Origin: Vampirovibrio chlorellavorus
GTDB lineage: Bacteria > Cyanobacteriota > Vampirovibrionia > Vampirovibrionales > Vampirovibrionaceae
Assembly (NCBI RefSeq): GCF_003149375.1
Contig: NZ_QFWH01000004.1
Span: forward strand, 248,001-312,000
Length of the DNA: 64,000 nucleotides
Reading direction: 5' to 3'
The notes under the pieces were generated by a model. That model ran no database searches. It was not told the origin of the DNA and saw nothing but the letters and a program-made list of their open reading frames with translations. This document shows positions 52,877 through 61,762 of the stretch, one piece after another; the stretch's first letter is position 1; each line of letters opens with the position of its first letter. The position numbers and the translations under genes were made by a program.

Positions 52877-53149
52877 GGGAAACGCTCCTGCTTTGCGGGG
52901 CTAAGCCTCTGTTTCAATCTGGCTTGTCGATACAATCATACACGGGGCCAGCCGTGCGCATGAAGTCGAACGCATGCTTTTCCGCCGAGTATAAATGTCA
53001 CTGGGCAACCGTCGGTTAAAGATCGCTTAATAAGGGCGGCTTTTCCTTTACGCATCACCCTGCCCAATGGCACAATAGAAGGCCAGCGGATCTCCTCCGC
53101 GGTTTCTGGCAAGCCCCACCCCTTAAACCCCATCAGCAGAGTTGAGTTT

Positions 53150-56100
53150 ATGAGTACCGTCCGTCCTTTTGTTCACCTCCACGTGCATACCCACTACAGT
53201 ATGCTGGATGCGGCCACCCGGGTGCCGGATCTGGTCAAGATCGCCACGGCCAACAATATGCCAGCGGTGGCCATTACCGATCATGGGGTCATGTATGGGG
53301 CGGTCGAACTGTACAACGCCTGCAAAGGCGCTGGCATCAAGGCCATTATCGGGGCCGATATGTACGTGGTGGATGGGGATATTACCGATAAAAGCAGCCG
53401 CCAGCCCATGCACCAGTTGGTTCTGCTTTGCAAGAACGAGATCGGCTATAAAAATCTGGTTAAAATCGTGTCCCGTTCCCACTTGGAAGGCTTTTACTAT
53501 AAGCCACGCATCAACTGGGACATTCTCAAAGCCCACAGCGAAGGGCTGATTGCCCTCACCGGGGATTTGACCGGGCCGGTGGCCCGACCCATTTTGCGGG
53601 GCCATCTGGATGAGGCCCGGGAGCGGGCCCAGTTACTGCAAGGGATTTTCGGGGAAGATCTCTACATTGAAATCGTGGATCATGGGAAGGAACCGGAGTA
53701 CCGCTTTGCCGTAGAGGCGGTTAAAATCGCCCAGGAGTTGGGCATTGAGCTGGTGGCCACCAACGATACGCACTTCTCCCGACCGGGCGATGAGACCATG
53801 CACAATATCCTGCTGTGCATGCAGCAAGGCAAAACACTGGCGGAAAGTGGGTCTCGGGATATTTACGGGCCGCAGTACTACATTAAAAACGGCGATGAAA
53901 TGGCCAAGCTCTTTCAGTTTCTGGACGCCGCTGTTCGGGAGCGGGTGCTGGATAACACCCTGAAAATCGCTGACAAGATTGACTTCAAGATGAAGCAAGG
54001 GGAGTCCATTTTGCCGGACTATCCCATTCCCGAAGGCACCACGCTGGAGAGCGAGCTGGAGCGGGAAGTGATGGAAACCGCCCGGGAGCGCTTTCCTGAA
54101 ATTACGCCTGAGATTCAGGAGCGGCTGGACTTTGAGCTGCGCATTATCAACCAGATGGGCTTTCCGGCCTACTTTTTGATTGTGGCCGACTTTATCCGCT
54201 ACGCCCGGGAGCAGAACATCCCGGTGGGGCCGGGCCGGGGGTCCGCCGCAGGCAGCCTGGTGGCCTTTGTGTTGGGCATTACCGATATTGACCCCCTGGA
54301 GCATAATTTGCTGTTTGAGCGATTCCTGAACCCGGAGCGGGTCTCCATGCCGGACGTCGATATTGACTTCTGCATTGACCGGCGGGGGGATGTCATTGAG
54401 TACGTGCGCCGCAAGTATGGGGCCGACCGGGTTTGCCAGATTATCACCTACGGCACGCTGGCCGCCCGGGCCGCTTTGAAGGCCGTAGCCCGGGTCATGG
54501 AGATTCCCTTTGCGGAAAGCGACAAGTTGGCCAAGATGATTCCCTTTGGGCCTGCCGTCAAGCTGAAAGATGCTTTGGAAGACGGCATGGAGCTGAAAAA
54601 ACTGTATGACACCGACCCAAAGGTGAAAGAATTGGTGGATCTGGCTTTGGCGTTGGAGGGTACTGCGGTTAGTGTGGGTATGCACGCCGCCGGGGTGGTC
54701 ATTTCCAAGGACGCTCTGGATACCATTGTGCCGGTGCAGTTCACCAAGGACGGGCATGAGACCGGACAGATCGTCTCCCAGTATCCTATGGGGGATTTGG
54801 AGAAGCTGGGCCTGCTGAAGATGGACTTTTTGGGCCTGCGAAACCTGACCATCATTGATAACACCGTGCAAATGGTCAAACAAATCCGGGGAGAAGAGGT
54901 GGATATGCGCCACTTGCCGCTGGATGATCAGGATGTCTACGAGATTTTGACCGCAGGCGATACCGATGGCATTTTCCAGCTGGAATCCGGGGGGATGAAG
55001 GCCTTGGTGAAGGACCTGAAGCCGTCCGTGTTTGAAGATATTGGCGCCTTGGTAGCCCTGTATCGACCGGGCCCCCTCAATTCGGGGATGGTCAAGCAGT
55101 TTGTGGACCGGAAACACGGACGGGCCCAGGTGGAGTACAAGCACCCGGCTCTGGAACCACTACTGAAGGACACCTACGGCACCATCGTTTACCAGGAGCA
55201 GATCATGCAGATTGCCCAGTCGCTGGCGGGTTACTCGCTGGGGCAGGCGGACTTGCTGCGTCGGGCCATGGGAAAGAAAAAAGCGGAAATCATGGAGCAG
55301 GAGCGGGCCGGTTTTCTGGCGGGCTGCGAAAAAAATAATGTCGATTTGACCATTGCCAACGAGCTGTTTGACACCATGAGCGAGTTTGCGGCCTACTGCT
55401 TCAACCGGTCGCACTCGGCAGCCTATGCGCTGGTGGCTTACCAGACCGCTTTCCTCAAAGCGCACTATCCGGTGGAATATTTGTCGGCACTCCTCTCCAG
55501 CGTAAGCGGCGATTTGGAGAAGGTGCAGTTTTATATTTTGGCCTGTCGCAAAATGGGTCTTAAAATTCTCCCGCCAGATATTAATAAGTCAGGACAGAAT
55601 TTTACCCCCGATGGGGACAAAGCTATTCGCTTCGGCATGGCCACCATTAAAAACGTAGGCGTGGGCGTGGTGGAAAACATTATTGCCGCCCGCACGGAAA
55701 AACCCTTTGCCTCGCTGGAAGATTTTTGTGAGCGGGTGGATCCCAAGGTGCTGAACCGAAAAACCCTGGAGAGCCTGATTAACAGCGGAGCCTTCACCGA
55801 ATTTGGGATCTCTCGCAAGCAGTTGTTTGGCAATGTAGAAACCATGACCAATTACGCGGCCAAGTGTCAGGAGCAAAAAATTACCGGACAGGCCAGTTTG
55901 TTTTCTCTGCTGGGCGGCGATGATGAAGCCGGTGGGATAGGCGGTTTTGGCGGATTGATTTTATCCGGCGATCCGGCGGAATACAGCGACGAGGAAATTC
56001 AGCAACTGGAAAAAGAGCTGCTGGGCTTTTACGTGAGTAGTCATCCCCTGGATAGTTTGCTGGATAAATTGCCCATGATGACCAGCCATGCCATCGCCGA

Positions 56101-56602
56101 ACTCAAGGATTTCCCCGATGGGGTGGATGTGGTCATTGGCGGGTTGATTTCCAGCTTGCAAAAGAAAATCACCAAAACCAACCGGCCCATCTGGATTGGC
56201 AAGCTGGAAGATTTTTCCAGCGAGACGGAATTTGTCATGTTTTCCGATGCCATTGAGAAGTGCGGAGAGCGGGTGGCTGAAGGCAAGAAAGTGCTGATTC
56301 AGGGGCGCTTGCAATTCCGGGGGGATAATGGGGATCAGTTCAGTATTATCCTGAACGAAGTGCATCCGGTGGACGAGGTGCAACCCTTTCATCTGTTCTT
56401 TGACAGTGCGCCCAAGTGGGAAATCTTGCAGACCATTAGCACCATTTTGGTGAAGAATCGTGGGTTTAATCCGGTGATTCTGAACTTTAAAGATGGCACG
56501 AGAATTAAAGCGGGCACCAAGTTCTGGATTAATAACAATAACCGGGAGTTGGTGAAAGAAACGCTGGAGTCTCACTTCGGGCAGATTTTAAAGGTAGGTT
56601 AA
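53150..56602 (+). CDS. dnaE: DNA polymerase III alpha subunit DnaE
   Basis: 1150 residues, one piece. The N-terminal PHP domain has HLHVHTHYSMLDAATRVPDL. The catalytic palm aspartates are in PDVDIDF (Asp402, Asp404) and LKMDFLGLRNLT (third Asp). GPGRGSAAGSLVAFVLGITD, LYRPGPLNSGMV, YQEQIMQIAQSLAGYSLGQA and FNRSHSAAYALVAYQTAF follow in order. A helix-hairpin-helix and an OB domain (VVIGGLISSLQKKITKTNRP) lie near the C-terminus. It is the replicative polymerase subunit. The PHP His/Asp residues are retained in part. No intein or split is present, unlike many cyanobacterial DnaE. Confidence 0.96.
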   Translation: MSTVRPFVHLHVHTHYSMLDAATRVPDLVKIATANNMPAVAITDHGVMYGAVELYNACKGAGIKAIIGADMYVVDGDITDKSSRQPMHQLVLLCKNEIGYKNLVKIVSRSHLEGFYYKPRINWDILKAHSEGLIALTGDLTGPVARPILRGHLDEARERAQLLQGIFGEDLYIEIVDHGKEPEYRFAVEAVKIAQELGIELVATNDTHFSRPGDETMHNILLCMQQGKTLAESGSRDIYGPQYYIKNGDEMAKLFQFLDAAVRERVLDNTLKIADKIDFKMKQGESILPDYPIPEGTTLESELEREVMETARERFPEITPEIQERLDFELRIINQMGFPAYFLIVADFIRYAREQNIPVGPGRGSAAGSLVAFVLGITDIDPLEHNLLFERFLNPERVSMPDVDIDFCIDRRGDVIEYVRRKYGADRVCQIITYGTLAARAALKAVARVMEIPFAESDKLAKMIPFGPAVKLKDALEDGMELKKLYDTDPKVKELVDLALALEGTAVSVGMHAAGVVISKDALDTIVPVQFTKDGHETGQIVSQYPMGDLEKLGLLKMDFLGLRNLTIIDNTVQMVKQIRGEEVDMRHLPLDDQDVYEILTAGDTDGIFQLESGGMKALVKDLKPSVFEDIGALVALYRPGPLNSGMVKQFVDRKHGRAQVEYKHPALEPLLKDTYGTIVYQEQIMQIAQSLAGYSLGQADLLRRAMGKKKAEIMEQERAGFLAGCEKNNVDLTIANELFDTMSEFAAYCFNRSHSAAYALVAYQTAFLKAHYPVEYLSALLSSVSGDLEKVQFYILACRKMGLKILPPDINKSGQNFTPDGDKAIRFGMATIKNVGVGVVENIIAARTEKPFASLEDFCERVDPKVLNRKTLESLINSGAFTEFGISRKQLFGNVETMTNYAAKCQEQKITGQASLFSLLGGDDEAGGIGGFGGLILSGDPAEYSDEEIQQLEKELLGFYVSSHPLDSLLDKLPMMTSHAIAELKDFPDGVDVVIGGLISSLQKKITKTNRPIWIGKLEDFSSETEFVMFSDAIEKCGERVAEGKKVLIQGRLQFRGDNGDQFSIILNEVHPVDEVQPFHLFFDSAPKWEILQTISTILVKNRGFNPVILNFKDGTRIKAGTKFWINNNNRELVKETLESHFGQILKVG

Positions 56603-56610
56603 TTGTTTTT

Positions 56611-56705
56611 CAGGGGGGCGTTGCCCCCTGTGACCCCACAGGAGGGGGGACAGAGCTTTTCGCTCGTCCTGTCCCCCCTCCTGCCCCCCTCCTGCCCTCC
56701 CCTGC
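56611..56705. repeat. GC-rich double-hairpin repeat, copy C (inverted, divergent)
   Basis: The order is reversed relative to copies A and B: first the GGGGGCGTTGCCCCC hairpin, then CAGGAGGGGGGACAG and its inverse CTGTCCCCCCTCCTG. It starts eight bases after the dnaE stop. Confidence 0.75.
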
Positions 56706-56764
56706 AAAGAATATATTTTAATGTCGAAATGAAAAAAACAGTAAAACCTCCCCTGAGGCCTGAT

Positions 56765-56888
56765 TTGTCATTCCCGAGGAAGCGGGAATCCACGCTGTCT
56801 TTCACGTTTGTACTTATTTATTTCTCTTTTTTGATTGCTGGATCTGCGTGGCTCGGCTCAGCGGATTCCCACTTTCGTGAGAATGACA
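56765..56888. repeat. Inverted pair of ATTCCC-N8-GGGAAT palindromes
   Basis: Left unit TTTGTCATTCCC, GAGGAAGC, GGGAATCCA; right unit GGATTCCC, ACTTTCGT, GAGAATGACA (one mismatch). The interior contains the inverse of the ATCCAGCAATCAAAA string seen in the pair at 20367-20490. Confidence 0.85.
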
Positions 56889-56977
56889 AGAGGTTTGAGG
56901 CCTAAGGAAGGTAGGATAGGTTGGCACGATGGAATGGGGAAAGGTTTGTGGATGGTGGCGGATGCTTGGGCGTTTTT

Positions 56978-57005
56978 CTGGATTCCCACTTTCGTGGGAA
57001 TGACA
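56978..57005. repeat. Single ATTCCC-N8-GGGAAT unit
   Basis: CTGGATTCCCACTTTCGTGG then GAATGACA. It is the same unit as the right ends of the pairs, with a perfect palindrome. It may form a further pair with the unit at 56863-56888, but in the same orientation. Confidence 0.85.
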
Positions 57006-57030
57006 GCGCCATAACAAATTGAAAAGACAT

Positions 57031-57116
57031 GCGTGGGGAGGTCTGGAGGGGGGACAGGGCTTACCCTGGACTCTGTTCCCCCTCCAGTGGGGTGCAAGGG
57101 GCAAAGCCCCTTGAGA
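57031..57116. repeat. GC-rich double-hairpin repeat, copy B
   Basis: CTGGAGGGGGGACAG, its inverse near 57073-57087, then AAGGGGCAAAGCCCCTT. It closely matches copy A at 23613. With copy C it brackets the palindrome cluster, so the whole 56611-57116 gap is repeat DNA and no gene is seen. Confidence 0.87.
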
Positions 57117-57154
57117 AAGAAAAATCCCTATGCGTAGCAATGACAAAAAACTTT

Positions 57155-58999
57155 TTAACAAGCCATATCAATTGCAATTCGGGGACGCCAGGCCAGCCGC
57201 AAGGCGTTGAGAATGGCCAGCAGATCAATGGCTTCCTGCACCAGTGCCCCTTGCACCGGCGAGAGATAACCCAGGGCCGCCAGCCCCATGCCCAGCAGAC
57301 TCAGGACCATGCCCCCGATGGCGCATTGCAGGGCGATCCGGCGAAGCAGCAGGCTGATGTGCAAAAGCTCATCCACTTTGACCAGGGTATTTTCCAGGAT
57401 GACGGCCCCGGCAGCCTCACTGGTGACGCTGCTGTGTTGGCCAAAGGCCAGCCCAACGGTCGCGGTGGCCAGTGCGGGAGCATCATTAATGCCATCGCCC
57501 ATAAACAGGGTGGGAGCCAATGCCGTTTCCGCTCGAACGATAGCGACTTTTTGCTCGGGGGATTGCTCTGCTAACGTGTTCTGAATGCCCAACACCTCTG
57601 CGAGATAGGCCACTTCCGAAGCGCGATCTCCGGACAGCAGCAGGACTTTTTTAAAGCGGTGAGAGGGCCCCAGATGACCAATAAAGGAATGTCCCTCGGC
57701 ACGGGGGGCATCCCGCAGGCGAAATAGTCCGGCGTATTGATCGTCGCACAGTAGAACGCATTCCAATCCCGCGGCCACCGGCGGCAGGTTGGCTGCCAAT
57801 TGTGGCCAGAGTCGGTCAATTTTATGCCGGCTGGTCAAATGCCAGCGGTGTCCGTTGACCAGTCCGGATAGGCCCTGTCCCGGCTTTTCGGAGACTTCAC
57901 CGGCTTTGGGCAGGGGGAGGTTTTCCCGGGCTGCAGCTTCGAGAATAGCGGAGGCCAGTGGATGTTTGGAGTAGCGCTCCAGGCCAGCTGCCGCTTGCAG
58001 TAACGCCGATTTTTGAAAGGAAGGGGCTGGTAAAATTTCCGTCACGGCGGGTTTGCCATAGGTGAGCGTCCCGGTTTTGTCAAAAATAGCGGTTTGGCAG
58101 GTGGGTAAACGCTCCAGCACCACCGGGTCTTTAATAATAATGCCACGTTTGGCGGCCAGAGAAATGGCGCTGATGATGGTGATGGGAATGGCAATCAACA
58201 AAGGACAGGGCGTGGCAATGACCAGCACGGCCAGAAAGCGGACTGCCTCCCCGGTGATAGCCCAGGTAGCCAGTGCCAGCAGCAGGGCTACGGGCGTGAA
58301 GATGGTGCCGATCTGGTCTGCCAGGCGGCGCATGCTGGGGCGTTTCTGTTCGGCATCTTGCATCACAGTCATAATGGTGGCGTAGCGGGAGTCAACGGCC
58401 CGTTTTTCCGCCCGAATCACCAGAGCGGTTTCCCCGTTAATGGCGCCGGACAGGATGGAAGACCCCGGCGCCTTGTCTACCTGATAGGGTTCACCGGTCA
58501 GGTAGGACTCATCCATGCTCCCCTGACCCTCCAGCACCGTACCGTCCACCGGGGCGGTTTCATGGGGAAAGATCACCAGACGATCCCCAATGGCGATCTC
58601 GTCAAGGGCGACTTCCTCAATTTGCTCACCGGTCTGGCGATGGGCGACACTGGGCATCCGCTTGGCCAACGCCTCAAGGACAGAGGAGGCCTTGCGCAAG
58701 GCAAATTGTTCCAGGGTTTGCCCGCCTGCCATCATCAGGACAATCAGCGTTCCGGCCAGATACTCTCCCAGGGCCAGACTGGTCAGCAGGGCCAGCACGG
58801 CCAGAATATCGGCACCGAAGTCTTTCTTGAGCGTTTTCCTAAAGACCTGAAGGGTCAAGGGAATGGCGCTTATGGCCAAAACGGCCTGAAGCGGCAGCAG
58901 GGAGCAGGGGAGCCCCAGTCGCCAGAATAGCCCATGCAGCAATAACCCCACAAGGGTGATTAGGGTAAGTATCGCTGACCAGTGTGGAGAGGTTTTCAT
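57155..58999 (-). CDS. P1B-type heavy-metal ATPase with TPC metal motif
   Basis: 614 residues. There is no N-terminal HMA domain. Landmarks are the TGEPYQV actuator loop, the membrane metal motif ATPCPLL (T263-P264-C265-P266), the phosphorylation site DKTGT with Asp307, the P1B-specific HP in YSKHPLASAI and MGDGINDAPALATATVG. P1B pumps usually carry CPC or SPC; TPC is the hallmark of the P1B-5 group reported for nickel/iron efflux. Metal here unknown. It stands alone, next to a repeat cluster. Confidence 0.9.
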   Translation of the reverse strand: MKTSPHWSAILTLITLVGLLLHGLFWRLGLPCSLLPLQAVLAISAIPLTLQVFRKTLKKDFGADILAVLALLTSLALGEYLAGTLIVLMMAGGQTLEQFALRKASSVLEALAKRMPSVAHRQTGEQIEEVALDEIAIGDRLVIFPHETAPVDGTVLEGQGSMDESYLTGEPYQVDKAPGSSILSGAINGETALVIRAEKRAVDSRYATIMTVMQDAEQKRPSMRRLADQIGTIFTPVALLLALATWAITGEAVRFLAVLVIATPCPLLIAIPITIISAISLAAKRGIIIKDPVVLERLPTCQTAIFDKTGTLTYGKPAVTEILPAPSFQKSALLQAAAGLERYSKHPLASAILEAAARENLPLPKAGEVSEKPGQGLSGLVNGHRWHLTSRHKIDRLWPQLAANLPPVAAGLECVLLCDDQYAGLFRLRDAPRAEGHSFIGHLGPSHRFKKVLLLSGDRASEVAYLAEVLGIQNTLAEQSPEQKVAIVRAETALAPTLFMGDGINDAPALATATVGLAFGQHSSVTSEAAGAVILENTLVKVDELLHISLLLRRIALQCAIGGMVLSLLGMGLAALGYLSPVQGALVQEAIDLLAILNALRLAWRPRIAIDMAC

Positions 59000-59148
59000 C
59001 GGTGCATTATGTTATTGATATTTATTGTAGGAAGATTCATAGCGCAACGCTTTGATGTGATGTTAACACTTGGCCTTATGCGCCAAATTGACATTTTAGC
59101 CCAGAATCCTCACACCAGAAGGCCCCAATGGTTCATGCGCAGCTTGAC

Positions 59149-60006
59149 TTAATGAAACCGGCTCTTTTTAACCACTCCCCCTTCCACGTCCGAAAGGGTG
59201 TGCATCATGATAAAGGCGTTTTCATCGATGTCACGGGCGGCATTTTTAATTAATGCGATTTCAAGGCGGGTGACCACGCAGAAGAGAATATCCTGCGCCT
59301 CGTTGCTGGAGCCTCTGCGGCCTTGATATACCGTGACGCTGCGCTTCAGGTCCCGGACGATGGCTTGACGGATGGCTTCATTCTGGAGGGAAATGATGGT
59401 GATGCCAGTAAACTCTTCAAGCCCGTGCAGGATGAAATCAATGGTTCTGGAGGCCGCCAGATAGGTTAAAACCGAGTACAAGGCGGGCTCAACACCCAGA
59501 AAGAAAGCGGCAAACAGAAAAATAACGATATTGAGGATGAGAATGACGTCACCGACGCGCAGGATATGGGTGGCTTTGCTGATGAGCAGGGCGGCAATTT
59601 CTGTGCCATCCAGCACCGCCCCGCCCCGAATGGTGAGTCCAATGCCCGCCCCGATAAAAAATCCCCCAAAAATCGCGGTGAGCAGTTTATCCGGGGTGAC
59701 ATCGGGAAAGGTCACAAAGGCCAGACAAAGGGCCAGACCGGCAATCGCCAGGGCGCTTTTTACGGCAAAGCGCCAACCCATCTGGCGAAAGGCAAGCAGG
59801 ATAAAGGGCAGGTTGATGAGGGGAATCAGAATGGCCAGCGGGATGGAGAAAATTTTGGCCAGCAGCATGGAGACGCCGGTCACTCCTCCGTCAATGAAGT
59901 GGCTGGACAGCAAAAAGCCTTTTAGTCCAAAGGCGGCACAAAAAATACCGCCCAGAATCAGTAAAATATCTGTACCAAGCCGAACACTTCTGCTCATTTT
60001 CATCAT
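59149..60006 (-). CDS. YitT family membrane protein (DUF161 + DUF2179)
   Basis: 285 residues. Five or six membrane segments with LKGFLLSSHFIDGGVTGVSM and GIGLTIRGGAVLDGTEIAAL, typical of the YitT repeat. A cytosolic C-terminal DUF2179 domain follows (YQGRRGSSNEAQDILFCVVT). Function unknown, possibly transport. Start Met codons lie at 60006, 60003 and 59997; the first is used here. No partner gene is adjacent. Confidence 0.88.
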   Translation of the reverse strand: MMKMSRSVRLGTDILLILGGIFCAAFGLKGFLLSSHFIDGGVTGVSMLLAKIFSIPLAILIPLINLPFILLAFRQMGWRFAVKSALAIAGLALCLAFVTFPDVTPDKLLTAIFGGFFIGAGIGLTIRGGAVLDGTEIAALLISKATHILRVGDVILILNIVIFLFAAFFLGVEPALYSVLTYLAASRTIDFILHGLEEFTGITIISLQNEAIRQAIVRDLKRSVTVYQGRRGSSNEAQDILFCVVTRLEIALIKNAARDIDENAFIMMHTLSDVEGGVVKKSRFH

Positions 60007-60505
60007 TAGACCAACCTTCCGGGGATGTTTGGAGACCTTGCCGACCGAGTGACTGGACTCTTAATGGGCTCTATCGCTTCAACAATAGCACAGATACGCT
60101 GGGGGGGGCTGCCGAAGGGTGATTGGCAGGCGGCGTTTGCGAACGGGTTGCCCCCGCCTCAATCAGAAGCCTTACTTGCAGAAGCCTTTCTTGAAAGTCA
60201 TTCAATGACCCGGGTTGTTACAAAATATTAATTGTTTTACCGTAGTTCTAAACTTTTACAATACAGCGGTCGATAATATTAATTGTAATGCTCCCCTACT
60301 GTGTTATTGTTCTGAAAATACCTTGTTGAGGCTTTTTTCTGGGATGTTACCAGCGTGGGAATGATTAATTAAGCCAGGAACGTAATTTCAGCGTAAAGTC
60401 AGTGTATCCAGCCTCAATGGTTGGTTTTGGGAATATTGCGATATTAATGGTAGATAGACTGAGTTTAAAGAGTTCACCAGTCTCCCCACTCAGCCACAGG
60501 AGTTC
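60007..60505. other. Intergenic region, about 500 bp
   Basis: The last 250 bases are AT-rich and hold a possible TTGGTT / TATTAA box pair near 60420-60446. A 68-codon frame at 60025-60231 has no ribosome site and is not accepted as a gene. It separates the YitT gene from the prepilin gene. Confidence 0.45.
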
Positions 60506-61129
60506 ATGATGAAATTTTCAGGCATTGACAGATTCGTTAAGGGAATCCGGTCAGGCTTTACATTGGCGGAATTACTGGTTACCTTGCTCATTCTGGCTGA
60601 AATTTTTGTATTTACCATTCCCAAAGTGCTGGTTACCCAACGCAATCAACAGTACAACGCCCGGGCCAAAGAGGTGGCGGGCATGATTACGGGGGCCTAC
60701 CAGCAATTACAACTCAACGGCGGGCTCAGTGCGGCTACCAAAGGCAAAGATTTAACGCCCTACATGAACTTTGTCAGTGTGGATACCACCAGTTTCATTG
60801 ATAGTTTAGGTTCAGCGGCTTATTCGGAAGTCTGCAACAGTTCCATGCCCTGCTTGCGCTTACACGGGGGAGGGCTGTTGCGGATAGGAGTGCATGGTTG
60901 CTATTGTGAAGTTACGTTTTGGGGAACCAGCACCACGAACTATATTGGTTTTCAGTTTGATCCGGATGGCTTAGCCTTGGGTGGCACGAATAAAGATGTG
61001 ATTGAATTTGATCTTTTTTATAATGGGAGACTGACGACCCGAGGTGCAACGAGCGGCTGGATTCAATCTAGCGGTATGGCTACATCCTCTACCGCTCCAG
61101 ACTTTGATCCTGCCTGGTTCTCCTGGTAA
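60506..61129 (+). CDS. Type IV prepilin-like protein (N-methylation motif)
   Basis: 207 residues. The leader RFVKGIRSG is followed by FTLAELLVTLLILAEIFVFT, the type IV prepilin cleavage/methylation motif with Glu at +5. The rest is a globular domain with CNSSMPCLRL and HGCYCEV, so two disulfides are possible. AGGAG lies five bases before the ATG. It may be a minor pilin of a type IV pilus or a type II secretion pseudopilin. No other pilus genes are adjacent. Confidence 0.85.
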   Translation: MMKFSGIDRFVKGIRSGFTLAELLVTLLILAEIFVFTIPKVLVTQRNQQYNARAKEVAGMITGAYQQLQLNGGLSAATKGKDLTPYMNFVSVDTTSFIDSLGSAAYSEVCNSSMPCLRLHGGGLLRIGVHGCYCEVTFWGTSTTNYIGFQFDPDGLALGGTNKDVIEFDLFYNGRLTTRGATSGWIQSSGMATSSTAPDFDPAWFSW

Positions 61130-61375
61130 CAGTCGCCAGTCCGCTTTAAGGCACCCCTGCCCAGTGGCCTGCCTTTTGCCTGATTGCACAGGGCTCCCTG
61201 CTTGTGCATTGCGCAAAGGTACCTCCCTCAGGAGTGCCTGTGTAAAAGTATTACAGGCTTACTCGGCGGAGTCCTGTCTCTTCAGTTCATTTCCTTGTGA
61301 ATGGTGTGCGAATATTTGAAAAAAACTGCAGGTACAACCTGTTTTGGAAAGCCTCTTTACAACAGGACAGAATGC

Positions 61376-61402
61376 AAAAAACACCCGGAAAAGGGGTGTT
61401 TT
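61376..61402 (-). terminator. Terminator of the tRNA-Arg locus
   Basis: ACACCC and GGGTGT pair around GGAAAAG, flanked by A and T runs. On the minus strand it reads GGGTGT then TTTTT. It lies 17 bases past the CCA end of the tRNA fragment. It could also stop prepilin transcripts. Confidence 0.7.
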
Positions 61403-61418
61403 GAGAAGACTTAAAAAG

Positions 61419-61463
61419 TGGCGCGCTCGGAGAGATTCGAACTCCCGACCTCATGGTTCGTAG
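61419..61463 (-). pseudogene. tRNA-Arg(ACG) 3' fragment, probable attachment site
   Basis: On the minus strand the sequence runs CTACGAA (anticodon loop, anticodon ACG), CCATG (anticodon stem), AGGTC, a T-arm with loop TTCGAAT, CGAGCGC (acceptor 3' side), G and CCA. The 5' half (acceptor, D-arm, 5' anticodon stem) should follow immediately on the right but does not: upstream bases read GGGTCATC. The break lies exactly at the anticodon loop, the usual crossover for tyrosine integrases that use tRNA genes. Together with the native terminator, this is the displaced end of an integrated element. Confidence 0.8.
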
Positions 61464-61762
61464 GGATGACCCATGCTGATTGGCTTTCCAGGTTTTATAA
61501 GTCAATTTAGACCAAAAACAATATCTTTTTCAAATTTTATGTCACTCTGCAGGCCAATTTAGTGACGTATTTTCAAAAGCCAAGGCTGAAAACATTGATA
61601 GCATTTACATTTTAAACCATATTCTACAACCAGTTGATGACATCAAAGAGACATAACTGGAGCACATCTTAGACTGGCCCAGACACATCTTGCCTACAAA
61701 TGGCCCCCTATCAGACAAAAAATAGAATCAACTAGGTCTTTTTAAGAAAGGTTCTATATTTT

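Noticed and set aside
53633-55144. Antisense open frame of 503 codons across dnaE
   Set aside because: It mirrors the codon bias of dnaE, has no ribosome site, and its translation is His/Gln/Gly-rich noise. The dnaE frame is unmistakable.
56611-56705. Ordinary dnaE terminator
   Set aside because: The hairpins are strong, but the sequence is a member of a dispersed repeat family and lacks a proper T run, so it is listed as a repeat; it may still end transcripts.
56603-57161. Several short open frames on both strands after dnaE
   Set aside because: All are read-throughs of the two repeat families.
60025-60231. 68-codon frame before the prepilin gene
   Set aside because: No ribosome site, no motif, and it overlaps the likely promoter region of the YitT gene.
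61464-61762. A group I intron splitting the tRNA-Arg at the anticodon loop
   Set aside because: Such introns are known in bacterial tRNA genes, but the missing 5' half (a D-arm with an AGCTCAG-like string) does not appear on the minus strand within the next 300 bases.
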